DNA of 64,000 nucleotides from Marinobacter arenosus (GTDB lineage: Bacteria; Pseudomonadota; Gammaproteobacteria; Pseudomonadales; Oleiphilaceae), in NCBI RefSeq assembly GCF_019264345.1, contig NZ_JAHVAO010000001.1, forward strand, positions 930,001 through 994,000, given 5' to 3'. The stretch's first letter is position 1; each line of letters starts with the position of its first letter. A model generated the notes under the pieces. It did no database searches, had not been told where the DNA came from, and worked only from the letters and a program-made list of their open reading frames with translations. Positions 32,704-41,006 of this stretch are shown in pieces. The translations under genes and the position numbers were made by a program.

Positions 32704-33651
32704 ATGGCCAACATTGACGCTGTAACTCACATCAGTCTGCCCGACCTGATCCGCCTGCAAGCGGACGCCAGGGCCCTGAAGCTACCGTCCGCCCGACCGG
32801 TACGTAACCGGCAGGCGGGCCTGCAGCGCTCCCCTCAACGCGGTCGTGGCATGGCCTTCGCGGAAGTCCGGCAATACCAACCAGGCGATGACATCCGCAG
32901 TATTGACTGGCGCGTCACGGCCAGACGCCAGGCGCCCCACACCAAACTCTATGAGGAGGAACGCGAACGCCCGGTGCTGCTGCTCTGCGACCTTGGTCAA
33001 ACTTTGTTTTTCGCCAGTACCGGCGCCTTCAAACAGGTGCGCGCCGCCGAAGTAGCCGGCCTGCTCGCCTGGCTGGCCCTGTGGGCCGGTGACCAGGTCG
33101 GCGGCATCGTGTTCAACGATCGGGAACTCAACGTCCTGCGACCTGCGCGCCGGAAGAAATCCGTCCTGCGCCTACTGGACACCCTCGCCGAACAACAGCG
33201 ACAACCGGGCCGGGAACCGACCCGTCACGCTCCTGACCCGGACGCGGGCAATGGCCTGGATCGCGCACTCGCCGAAGCCCGCCGGGTCGCTCATACCGGT
33301 AGCCGTATTTTCGTGATCAGCGATTTTCTCGGTGTCTCCGGCGACACCGGCGCCCTGCTCGGGGCGCTCGCCCGCCATAATTCGGTGAGTGCGCTGCGCA
33401 TTGTCGATCCACTGGAACTCGAGCTGCCAGACTATGGCCGTTTTGCGGTGGCGGGGGCCGATGGTCCGGTGTGGTTTGACGCTGGCAATGCCCGATTCCA
33501 GGACGCCTGGCACCGCAAGGTGAACGCCCATGAGGCGCAACTGGAGGAATGCTTTCGCACCGCCGGTGTCGCCGCGGCCACCCTGTCCACCGCCGACGAC
33601 CCGGCCGTCGTGCTGAAAACCTTGCTCGGCCCGGGAGGACGCATCGGATGA
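32704..33651 (+). CDS. DUF58 protein of the MoxR/Bat operon
   Basis: A 315-residue soluble protein. The DUF58 core is MAFAEVRQYQPGDDIRSIDW followed by RVTARRQAPHTKLYEEERERP (about residues 50-85). The downstream part resembles a degenerate VWA fold (LLLCDLGQTLFFAS, RIFVISDFLG). DUF58 proteins nearly always sit between MoxR and VWA genes and probably bridge them, but no biochemical activity is firmly known. It starts 36 bases after moxR and overlaps the next gene by ATGA. Confidence 0.85.
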   Translation: MANIDAVTHISLPDLIRLQADARALKLPSARPVRNRQAGLQRSPQRGRGMAFAEVRQYQPGDDIRSIDWRVTARRQAPHTKLYEEERERPVLLLCDLGQTLFFASTGAFKQVRAAEVAGLLAWLALWAGDQVGGIVFNDRELNVLRPARRKKSVLRLLDTLAEQQRQPGREPTRHAPDPDAGNGLDRALAEARRVAHTGSRIFVISDFLGVSGDTGALLGALARHNSVSALRIVDPLELELPDYGRFAVAGADGPVWFDAGNARFQDAWHRKVNAHEAQLEECFRTAGVAAATLSTADDPAVVLKTLLGPGGRIG

Positions 33652-34118
33652 ACCCCCAGGACCCGCTCAGCCAGCTCAGGGATATTCACCTACCGGAGAC
33701 CGGGGGATTCTGGCCACCGGCACCCGGCTGGTGGGTACTGGCGCTGCTGGTACTCCTGATGATCGCCGGCATGTCCTGGCTGGTTCGACGCAAGCGGCAG
33801 CAGAATCGCTGGTTACGGCTGGCCAAGGCCGAGATGGCCAGCCTTGAACAGGGCGCCACCGGAGATCCTGACTGGTTCTCGCAACTCAACAACTTGCTCA
33901 AGCGGGCTGCCCGCCAGCGCTACCCCGACCTTCACCCGGAAACCCTGACTGGGGAGGCCTGGGTCGCCTTTCTCCTTGAAAAGGCACCGAGCGAACGGGT
34001 GGCGTCGCGGCCGGTGGTCGAGGCCATCGTCCACAGTGCCTGGCAACCCCGGGCCAGTGCCGATCCCCGCCAGGCCATGGACTTTGCCTGGCGTTGGTTG
34101 GGAGGCCAGAAATGCTGA
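33648..34118 (+). CDS. DUF4381 membrane protein of the Bat operon
   Basis: A 156-residue protein starting MNPQDPLSQLRDIHLPETGGFWPPAPGWW, the recognisable DUF4381 opening. One membrane helix follows at about residues 25-45 (WVLALLVLLMIAGMSWLV), then a cytoplasmic helical domain with RQRYPDLHPETLTGEAWVAFL. I use the ATG at 33648, which overlaps the DUF58 stop, rather than a longer frame that reads antisense-like arginine-rich sequence. The function is unknown. It is linked to MoxR/VWA modules in many proteobacteria. Confidence 0.82.
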   Translation: MNPQDPLSQLRDIHLPETGGFWPPAPGWWVLALLVLLMIAGMSWLVRRKRQQNRWLRLAKAEMASLEQGATGDPDWFSQLNNLLKRAARQRYPDLHPETLTGEAWVAFLLEKAPSERVASRPVVEAIVHSAWQPRASADPRQAMDFAWRWLGGQKC

Positions 34119-35137
34119 CACTGGTTTATCCCTGGCTGCTATTACTGATCATCCTGCCCGTACTCCTGCAATGGCGGCGACCGGTCGGGCAGTCTGTTGA
34201 CGCACCCGTGTTACCCATCGGGCACTGGTTGTCGGAACTGCCTGGCGTCAGTCGACGGGGCAGCGCCACACCGATTTGGCAGAAAATCCTGCTGTTCGTG
34301 ATCTGGGTATTGCTGGTGGTGGCCGTGGCACGGCCGCAGCATGTGGGCGAACAGGTCCAACTGCCGGTGTCCGGTCGAGACCTTATGTTGGTGGTCGACA
34401 TTTCTCCCAGTATGGACGAACAGGACATGATCATTCAGGGACGCAGCATCAACCGGCTTCAGGCCGTCAAGGTGGTGCTCGACGACTTCGTCACGCGGCG
34501 AAAGGGGGATCGGCTGGGGCTCATTCTGTTTGGCACCCAGCCCTATGTGCAGGTGCCGCTGACCTTCGACCTGGAAACGGTACGCACCCTGATGCATGAA
34601 TCCGGGCTCGGCATGGCGGGTCGGGCCACCGCGATTGGAGACGCCGTTGGCCTTGCCATCAAGCGCCTGCGGGATCGTCCCCAGGATCAGCGGGTGGTCG
34701 TCTTGCTGACCGACGGTGCCAACACCGCGGGCGAGATCACCCCGGACAAGGCAACGGAAATCGCGGAAGCCGCTGGCGTTCGCTTGTACACGATTGGCAT
34801 TGGTGCGGAATCCATGGTGCAGCGGGGATTCCTGGGATCGCGGCGGGTCAACCCATCCCGGGATCTGGACGAAGCCCTGCTCACACGAATGGCGGAGCAG
34901 ACCGGGGGCCGCTACTTCCGGGCCCGAAGTCTGCCCGAGCTGGAAATGATCTATGAAAACATCAACCAGTTGGAACCCATCGAGCTGGAAGGCAAATTCT
35001 ACCGGCCAGTCACCGAACTTTTTGTCTGGCCCGCAGGGATCGCCGCCCTGCTCTGGCTCGCGCTGCTTGTGCTGGTTCCCGTGAGTCGCACGAGGTTGTC
35101 ACGGGGACTGAACGGAGGGGAGGCAGCGCGTGGCTGA
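34112..35137 (+). CDS. batA: VWA-domain membrane protein, BatA-like
   Basis: A 341-residue protein with N-terminal hydrophobic segments (about residues 4-20 and 58-75), a von Willebrand factor A domain and a C-terminal membrane helix (about 305-330). The metal-ion-dependent adhesion site is intact: DISPS at 96-100, a later threonine (GRATAIGDA) and LLTDGAN. GGAGG precedes the ATG at 34112 by six bases. It overlaps both neighbours. It probably acts in the periplasmic or membrane-facing complex formed with BatB and BatD and remodelled by MoxR. Confidence 0.9.
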   Translation: MLTLVYPWLLLLIILPVLLQWRRPVGQSVDAPVLPIGHWLSELPGVSRRGSATPIWQKILLFVIWVLLVVAVARPQHVGEQVQLPVSGRDLMLVVDISPSMDEQDMIIQGRSINRLQAVKVVLDDFVTRRKGDRLGLILFGTQPYVQVPLTFDLETVRTLMHESGLGMAGRATAIGDAVGLAIKRLRDRPQDQRVVVLLTDGANTAGEITPDKATEIAEAAGVRLYTIGIGAESMVQRGFLGSRRVNPSRDLDEALLTRMAEQTGGRYFRARSLPELEMIYENINQLEPIELEGKFYRPVTELFVWPAGIAALLWLALLVLVPVSRTRLSRGLNGGEAARG

Positions 35138-36929
35138 ATTCCATTTCCTTCGACCTATGTGGCTGCTGCTGATGCTGAGCCTGCCCGTGATCTACCTGGC
35201 CCTTCGGCATTATCGAGCCGGAGACAGCGGGTGGTCCCGCGTCATACCGGACCGGCTGCTTGCTCCGGTCATTCGGCACGAGGGCACATCCGGCAGCAGG
35301 CACCGGTCGCCGGTCCTGCCGGCCTGCGTCGCCATGGCAATGCTTGCCCTGGCCCTGGCGGGCCCGGCCTGGCGGGAAGCGCCGACGCCCCTCAAACAGC
35401 CCGGGGACAGCCTGGTGATTGCCCTGGACCTGTCGTTATCCATGCTGGCCACCGACGTGGAACCCGACCGGCTGACCCTCGCCAAACGCAAAATCCGGGA
35501 CATTCTGGATGCCCGGCAAGGCAGCCTGAATGGCCTGATCGTTTTTGCTGCAGACGCACACGTGGTCGCACCGCTGACCGACGACAGCAAGACCATCGAG
35601 GGCATGCTGGATGTACTGGATCCGGTGATCATGCCCGCCCCCGGAAATCGGGCCGATCTTGCCATCGCCCGGGCCAAAACCCTGCTGACCCAGGGGGCGC
35701 CGGGTGAAGGTCGGATTCTCCTGATTTCAGATGATGTACCCGAGCGTTACCACACCGCCATCAGCAAAACCCTCGCGGGCACCGACATCTCCCTGAGTAC
35801 ACTGGTTGTCGGTACGGAGGAAGGTGGGCCGATTCCCCTTGCCAAGCGCGGTTTTATCCGCGACAACGGGGACATTGTGATCACCCGGGCCGCCCCGGGC
35901 GCCATGGCCGATCTCGCCGAAGAAAACGGCGGCTGGAGCCAGACACTGACCCTCGCCGACGCAGACATCCAGGCCCTCAGGCTGGAACCCACGGAAAACG
36001 AAAACTGGCAGGAAAGCCAGGACGGACTCACGGTCGACCGATGGCAGGACGATGGCTACTGGCTGCTCTGGCTGGCCTTACCCCTGCTGCTCCTGGGGTG
36101 GCGACGAGGAGCATTCGCAGTCATCGCCCTGAGCGCCATGCCGCTTGTCCCCCAATCCGCGCAAGCCCAGGACTGGGACGCGCTCTGGCAGCGGGAGGAT
36201 CAACGGGCAGCGGACATGATCCGCCAGGATCCCGACAGGGCCGCTGAGCAGTTGACCGATCCGGAATGGCGGGGTTCCGCGCTCTACAAATCCGGTAAGT
36301 TCGATCAGGCCGTCGAGGCATTTGCATCCGGCGAAAGCGCACGTTCCGACTACAATCGCGGCAATGCCCTGGCTCGGGCGGGCAAGCTTGAGGACGCCAT
36401 CGCCGCCTATGACCGGGCGCTGTCCCGGAATCCGGATCTGGAGGATGTCGAGTTTAACCGGGCTCTGGTCAAGGAATTGCTGGAACAACAACAGCAACAG
36501 GACCAGAACAACCAGAACCAGCAGCAGGACTCGGGCAACAGTCAGAACGACAACCGGGAGCAATCCTCCGACGACCAGAACCAGCAGCAGAAGCCGTCTC
36601 AATCCGACGACAGCCAGAACTCAGGACAGCAATCCCCACAATCGTCCGATGAATCACCGGACAGCAACAACCGCGACCAGCAGGAATCCCCAGGTGACGC
36701 CGAGCGTGATCAGGAACAACAGGAGCAGCAGGACCGTGCCAACGATGGCGAGCAACCCGCCGGCCAGGTCGAAGCACCGGCACAGATCTCGGAAAGGCCC
36801 CTGTCCCAGGGACAGGAACAATGGCTGCGCCGGGTTCCTGACAATCCGGGCGGGCTCCTGAAACGCAAATTCCTGCAACAGTACCAGGAACGTCAGACAC
36901 CATCCGATGAGGGCGATACACCATGGTGA
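35130..36929 (+). CDS. batB: BatB/BatC fusion: VWA plus TPR with Q/N-rich tail
   Basis: A 599-residue protein starting at GTG with GGAGG upstream. Two N-terminal helices (10-26, 62-80) precede a VWA domain with DLSLS at 100-104. After another helix near 310-330, TPR repeats follow (ALYKSGKFDQAVEAF, then NRGNALARAGKLEDAIAAYDRAL). From about residue 450 to 545 the chain is almost wholly Q, N, D, S and E, then ends in a short basic segment. In Bacteroides these parts are separate BatB and BatC proteins; the fusion is common in gammaproteobacteria. The Q/N tract is unusually long. Confidence 0.9.
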   Translation: MAEFHFLRPMWLLLMLSLPVIYLALRHYRAGDSGWSRVIPDRLLAPVIRHEGTSGSRHRSPVLPACVAMAMLALALAGPAWREAPTPLKQPGDSLVIALDLSLSMLATDVEPDRLTLAKRKIRDILDARQGSLNGLIVFAADAHVVAPLTDDSKTIEGMLDVLDPVIMPAPGNRADLAIARAKTLLTQGAPGEGRILLISDDVPERYHTAISKTLAGTDISLSTLVVGTEEGGPIPLAKRGFIRDNGDIVITRAAPGAMADLAEENGGWSQTLTLADADIQALRLEPTENENWQESQDGLTVDRWQDDGYWLLWLALPLLLLGWRRGAFAVIALSAMPLVPQSAQAQDWDALWQREDQRAADMIRQDPDRAAEQLTDPEWRGSALYKSGKFDQAVEAFASGESARSDYNRGNALARAGKLEDAIAAYDRALSRNPDLEDVEFNRALVKELLEQQQQQDQNNQNQQQDSGNSQNDNREQSSDDQNQQQKPSQSDDSQNSGQQSPQSSDESPDSNNRDQQESPGDAERDQEQQEQQDRANDGEQPAGQVEAPAQISERPLSQGQEQWLRRVPDNPGGLLKRKFLQQYQERQTPSDEGDTPW

Positions 36930-38653
36930 AACAGCTAACCCTACCCGTTACTCTGCTGTTACTGCTGGTGAGCCTGGCGACATCGCTTCACGCCGAAGAA
37001 CTCAAGGTGGAGCCGGACCGGACCCGGCTCTACGAGGGCGAAGTGCTGACCCTGACCGTTACCGGCTCCATGAAGCTCGACATCAATCTCAGTAACCTGT
37101 TCGACTTCAATCTTTCCGATCTGCCGGCACCAAACATTGAAAAGGTCGAGCCGGATTTCGAGATACTGGGCAAAAACCAGCGCTACAGCATTCGCACCGA
37201 GAACAGTGAAATGATCGGTGAAATTACCTGGACCTACCAGCTGGCGCCCAAGCACAACGGAACACTGACCATACCGGCGCTCAGCTTCAAGGAGTCGACC
37301 TCCAAACCGGTGACCATTGAGGTGGTAAGCGGCACGCCACCGGACCAGGACAGCGCCAGCCGGGACAGCTTTATCGAATTGTCGGCGGATAAGGCGGAGG
37401 TCTACGTGCAGGAGCAGCTTACGCTGACCATTCGCCTGTTCTTCAGCGGCAACCTGATTCGCGGAGAGTTGTCCGAGCCCGAGCACCCGAACGCCATCAT
37501 CGAGCCGCTGGGCAAACAGCGGGAGTTCTCCCGCTACCGTGACGGGGTACGCTACCGGGTAGTGGAACGCCGCTACGCCCTGTTCCCGCAACAACCAGGC
37601 GAACTGTCACTGGCCCCGATCCGTTTCGAGGGGCAGGCTCGCGATGCCAGTGGCAAGCTGATCTTCCTGAGAGACAGCGAGCAACTTTACGCCGTCCCCG
37701 TCAAGGACGTGCCTGCCGGTTTCACCGGGAAGACCTGGCTGCCCGCCAGTGGTCTGAGCCTGAACGAAGCCGGCCTGCCGCCCACCCTGCAGGTGGAAAC
37801 CGGCGAGAACCTCACCCGGACCATCACCCTCAAGGCCGCGGGCCTGCCCGCAGAGGCGCTTCCCCCGCTGCCCGATGCGACACCGGAAGGGCTCAGAAGC
37901 TATCCGGAACAACCCGAGCGATCCACCGAGGTCACGCCGGCTGGCCTGACGTCCACCCTGAGTCAGACCAGCGCTCTGGTGCCGGTACAAGCCGGGCAAC
38001 TGACCCTGCCGGAGATCCGGGTGCCCTGGTGGGATACCAACACTGACAGCCAGCGTGTTGCCGTTATCCCCGCGCAAACCCTTCGGGTTGCCGGCGCCTC
38101 TGCCCCGGTGACCCAGCCCACAGAACCCGCCACCAACAACGAGAAACCGGAGGCGCGTGAAACCGGCAACACGCCGGCAACCGGAACCGAGAGCGGCGCA
38201 GGTCTTTGGCCATGGCTGAGCCTGGCATTGGCGGTATTGTGGTTGCTCACGCTGGGGTTCTGGTGGCGCTCCAGACCGTCGAAGGCTCACTCCAAGGCCA
38301 AACGGGGTGCGGCCAATCCCCAGGAGATGGAACTGTTCGAGAAGCTGGTTCAGTCCGCCCGGGCAGGTTCGTCATCGACACCGGTCCTGCTGGTACAGTG
38401 GATGAATCGGCGCTTTCCCGGGCACCAGTTTCAGACGGCCAGCGACGTGATCACCTGGTGCAACGATCCGGCCCTGGAAACCGAGATTCGACGCCTGCAG
38501 GCGCACCTGTTCTCGCCAGGGGCCGGAACAACCCCCGACTGGGATGGCATTGCGCTGGCTCAGGCACTGCAGCAATTACGCCGCGAGGGTGAGAAGGACA
38601 ACACGACCGAGGCCGGGCTACCGCCGCTTTACCCCGGCAACCTGTCGGCCTGA
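36923..38653 (+). CDS. batD: BatD-like protein
   Basis: A 576-residue protein with a signal peptide (LPVTLLLLLVSLATSLHAEE, cleaved near HA-EE), a long beta-rich periplasmic part (ELKVEPDRTRLYEGEVLTLTV, FSRYRDGVRYRVVERRYALFP) and one membrane helix near the C-terminus (LWPWLSLALAVLWLLTLGFWW, about 428-448). A cytoplasmic helical tail follows. This is the BatD layout. It overlaps batB by 7 bases and ends the operon, 31 bases from the convergent ccmI stop. Confidence 0.88.
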   Translation: MVKQLTLPVTLLLLLVSLATSLHAEELKVEPDRTRLYEGEVLTLTVTGSMKLDINLSNLFDFNLSDLPAPNIEKVEPDFEILGKNQRYSIRTENSEMIGEITWTYQLAPKHNGTLTIPALSFKESTSKPVTIEVVSGTPPDQDSASRDSFIELSADKAEVYVQEQLTLTIRLFFSGNLIRGELSEPEHPNAIIEPLGKQREFSRYRDGVRYRVVERRYALFPQQPGELSLAPIRFEGQARDASGKLIFLRDSEQLYAVPVKDVPAGFTGKTWLPASGLSLNEAGLPPTLQVETGENLTRTITLKAAGLPAEALPPLPDATPEGLRSYPEQPERSTEVTPAGLTSTLSQTSALVPVQAGQLTLPEIRVPWWDTNTDSQRVAVIPAQTLRVAGASAPVTQPTEPATNNEKPEARETGNTPATGTESGAGLWPWLSLALAVLWLLTLGFWWRSRPSKAHSKAKRGAANPQEMELFEKLVQSARAGSSSTPVLLVQWMNRRFPGHQFQTASDVITWCNDPALETEIRRLQAHLFSPGAGTTPDWDGIALAQALQQLRREGEKDNTTEAGLPPLYPGNLSA

Positions 38654-38684
38654 ACCACGGACCGTGGCGGCAAGCCTCCCCGGC

Positions 38685-39941
38685 TTAGTCGGTGAGCTGC
38701 TGGTCAATCACCAGGTCCACCGGAGCCTCCGACCCTACCTCAACCGGGGCATCGAGACTGCCCTGCCAATCACCGGCCTGAGCAATGGCGTTGCCGGAAC
38801 GACTCAGTCGTGCCGTCACCATGACCTGCTCCGCACCGGAGATCTTCGACTCGGGAGACATGGATGTGCTGTCGTCCAGGCGCACCTCCGCCGGCAGCGC
38901 TCCGGCGGTCAGACGGGTGATCGCCAGCGGTGGCCCACCCGCACCGTCAACCCGGCGTGCGAAAACGAAGAGCGTGGTGTCCGGGGGCACCTGATCCTGA
39001 AACGCGTCAGAGAGGCTCACCCGGACGATCACCGCCGGACCGTCAGACATCGCCTGCTCCATCGCCGGGGGCTCCTCCCCTAACCGGTTGTAGGCTTCCC
39101 GGATACCACCCTGAATGGACGCCAATTGGGGATGGTCCGGCGCCACGGTGCCGATTCGTTCCCAGTACCGGATTGCCTCGCGGTAGTTCTGTTGGCTGAA
39201 AGCATGGATACCGAGCAAACCCAGGGAGTTCACTTCATCGGGGTTGAGGGCCCTGGCCGCCTCGATAGCGCCGGTCACTTCCTCGGTCATTGCCCCCTCG
39301 CTGCGGTAGAACAGAGCCTGTGCCGCCAGTCCCAGGGCGACGGCCCTGGAGCCATCGTCCTCGACGCTGTCCGCCAGGCTCCGGAAGGCCCACGCTGCAT
39401 CCCCATAGCGTTCAAGCCGCATGTAGCTTTGTCCGAGCATCGCCCAGCCCTCGGAATTGTCCGGGCTGGCTTCGAGTTTTTCCCTCAGTTGCCCAGCCAG
39501 CTCGTTCATTCGATCCTGGCGGGCCGCCTCGGTATCCCCCATCTCCTGCATGGTGAGGAACTGTTCTACCCGATCCATGGCTCCCCATTCCTGGTACAGC
39601 ATGAACGTGGCGGCGGGCACCACAAGAATGGCCAGAAGGCCGACCGCCATGGCGCTTTTCCGGCCACTGACGAGCCGGCCAGGCTCCGCATTCTCCGGGA
39701 GATCGTCGAGCATCGCGCCCGCCAGCTCTTCCTTCAGCTGCCGGTAGTTTTCGTCATCCAGTATTCCGGCTTCGTACTCGGCGTCCAGTTCTTTCATCCG
39801 GCTGCGGTAAGCCAGCAGGTTCTGGTTTCTCAGGTCGGCTCGTTCCCGTGCCCCTGTGCTGTGGAACAGTACCGGGTAAAGCACAAAGGCAAGGGCAAGA
39901 ATGATTAATACCGTTGCGGCAATCCAGAAGGTTTCGGTCAT
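38685..39941 (-). CDS. ccmI: Cytochrome c maturation protein CcmI (CycH)
   Basis: A 418-residue membrane protein of system I cytochrome c maturation that presents apocytochrome c to the CcmF/H heme lyase. It has an N-terminal helix (5-24), a cytoplasmic segment LRNQNLLAYRSRMKELDAEYEAGILDDE typical of CcmI, a second helix (about 95-112), then TPR repeats (GWAMLGQSYMRLERYGDAAWAF) and a beta-rich C-terminal domain. It is the last gene of the ccm operon. Confidence 0.93.
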   Translation of the reverse strand: MTETFWIAATVLIILALAFVLYPVLFHSTGARERADLRNQNLLAYRSRMKELDAEYEAGILDDENYRQLKEELAGAMLDDLPENAEPGRLVSGRKSAMAVGLLAILVVPAATFMLYQEWGAMDRVEQFLTMQEMGDTEAARQDRMNELAGQLREKLEASPDNSEGWAMLGQSYMRLERYGDAAWAFRSLADSVEDDGSRAVALGLAAQALFYRSEGAMTEEVTGAIEAARALNPDEVNSLGLLGIHAFSQQNYREAIRYWERIGTVAPDHPQLASIQGGIREAYNRLGEEPPAMEQAMSDGPAVIVRVSLSDAFQDQVPPDTTLFVFARRVDGAGGPPLAITRLTAGALPAEVRLDDSTSMSPESKISGAEQVMVTARLSRSGNAIAQAGDWQGSLDAPVEVGSEAPVDLVIDQQLTD

Positions 39942-39990
39942 GAAGCTATCGTCACAGGTCTAGTCATGGGTGCAGCAGAGAAGGGCTGGC

Positions 39991-40470
39991 TCAGGCGCGT
40001 GTGTCCCGGTCATTCTCTGCAAGAATCTTTTCCACTCGGGCTTTCTCTTCCGGGGTCAGGGCGGTCACGTGAGCTGCTCCTCGCCGGGATCGGATCACCA
40101 CAATCGCGACCAGGAGGAGCCCACCGAACACCGCAATGGCCGGCGTCGCCCACAATAGGATGGTGCGCTTCTCCACCTCGGGCTTGTAGAGAATGAACTC
40201 TCCGAATCGGGCCACCAGGGCGTCCCTGATCTCCTGATCACCGGCGCCCTCCCCCATCATCCGATACACCTCGGCCCGCATGTCCTTGGAGATAGGCGCA
40301 TTGGAATCGGCGATGTTCTGGTTCTGGCACTTGGGGCAGCGCAACGTCTCGATCAGAGACTGAAACCGCTGCTCCTGGGCCACGGTGTCAAAATCGTAGA
40401 CGTCCGCTACTTCTGCGGTCGTCACCGAGGACAGAATCGCCAGCAGCGAGATGAATAGAAGCCGCCGCAT
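39991..40470 (-). CDS. ccmH: Cytochrome c maturation protein CcmH
   Basis: A 159-residue thiol-disulfide protein with signal peptide (about 1-20), the conserved LRCPKCQNQNIADSNAPI motif carrying the two redox cysteines (residues 45 and 48 from this start), and a C-terminal membrane helix. It reduces apocytochrome c thiols for heme ligation. The ATG at 40470 gives a one-base overlap with the ccmG stop; a TTG just upstream is less likely. Confidence 0.95.
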   Translation of the reverse strand: MRRLLFISLLAILSSVTTAEVADVYDFDTVAQEQRFQSLIETLRCPKCQNQNIADSNAPISKDMRAEVYRMMGEGAGDQEIRDALVARFGEFILYKPEVEKRTILLWATPAIAVFGGLLLVAIVVIRSRRGAAHVTALTPEEKARVEKILAENDRDTRA

Positions 40471-41006
40471 CAACCGTTCCCCCGGGCGTCGTTGATCGCC
40501 GGAAGCAGGGTTTCCTGCCAGACCTTCTCGTTTACCACTCCAACGTGGCGATAACGAACCACGCCGGACGCATCGATCACGAAGGTCTCTGGCGCCCCAT
40601 AGACGCCGAGATCAAAGCCCAGAGTGCCCTTGGGGTCGTAAATGGTCGTGCTGTAGGGATTTCCGAGGCGCTCCAGCCACACCAGAGCGTCTGCCCGGTT
40701 GTCCTTATAGTTCAGCCCAACGATCGAAATACCTTTGTCCTGCGCCAACCACATCAGATCATCGTGTTCGTCCCGGCAGGCCGGGCACCAGGTGCCCCAG
40801 ACGTTCAGCAGCTGGACTTCTCCACGAAGCAGGCTCTCGTCCAGCTCGGCCTCGGGATTGTTGAGGTCCTTGAGGCTGAACGCAGGCACCGGCTTGCCGA
40901 TCAGGGCCGACTCCAGTTTGGTGGGGTCCTTGCCAATACCGGCGAACAGGACGATACCGAGCACAATGGCAATCAGCAGGGGAAGAAACAGGAAAAGCCG
41001 CTTCAT
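40470..41006 (-). CDS. ccmG: Thiol:disulfide interchange protein CcmG (DsbE)
   Basis: A 178-residue membrane-anchored thioredoxin-like protein. One N-terminal helix (4-24) tethers the domain in the periplasm. The active site is WCPAC (C74, C77) in NVWGTWCPACRDE, and GAPETFVID provides the cis-proline loop. It passes electrons to CcmH and apocytochrome c. It overlaps ccmF at the start (ATGA) and ccmH at the end. Confidence 0.95.
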   Translation of the reverse strand: MKRLFLFLPLLIAIVLGIVLFAGIGKDPTKLESALIGKPVPAFSLKDLNNPEAELDESLLRGEVQLLNVWGTWCPACRDEHDDLMWLAQDKGISIVGLNYKDNRADALVWLERLGNPYSTTIYDPKGTLGFDLGVYGAPETFVIDASGVVRYRHVGVVNEKVWQETLLPAINDARGNG

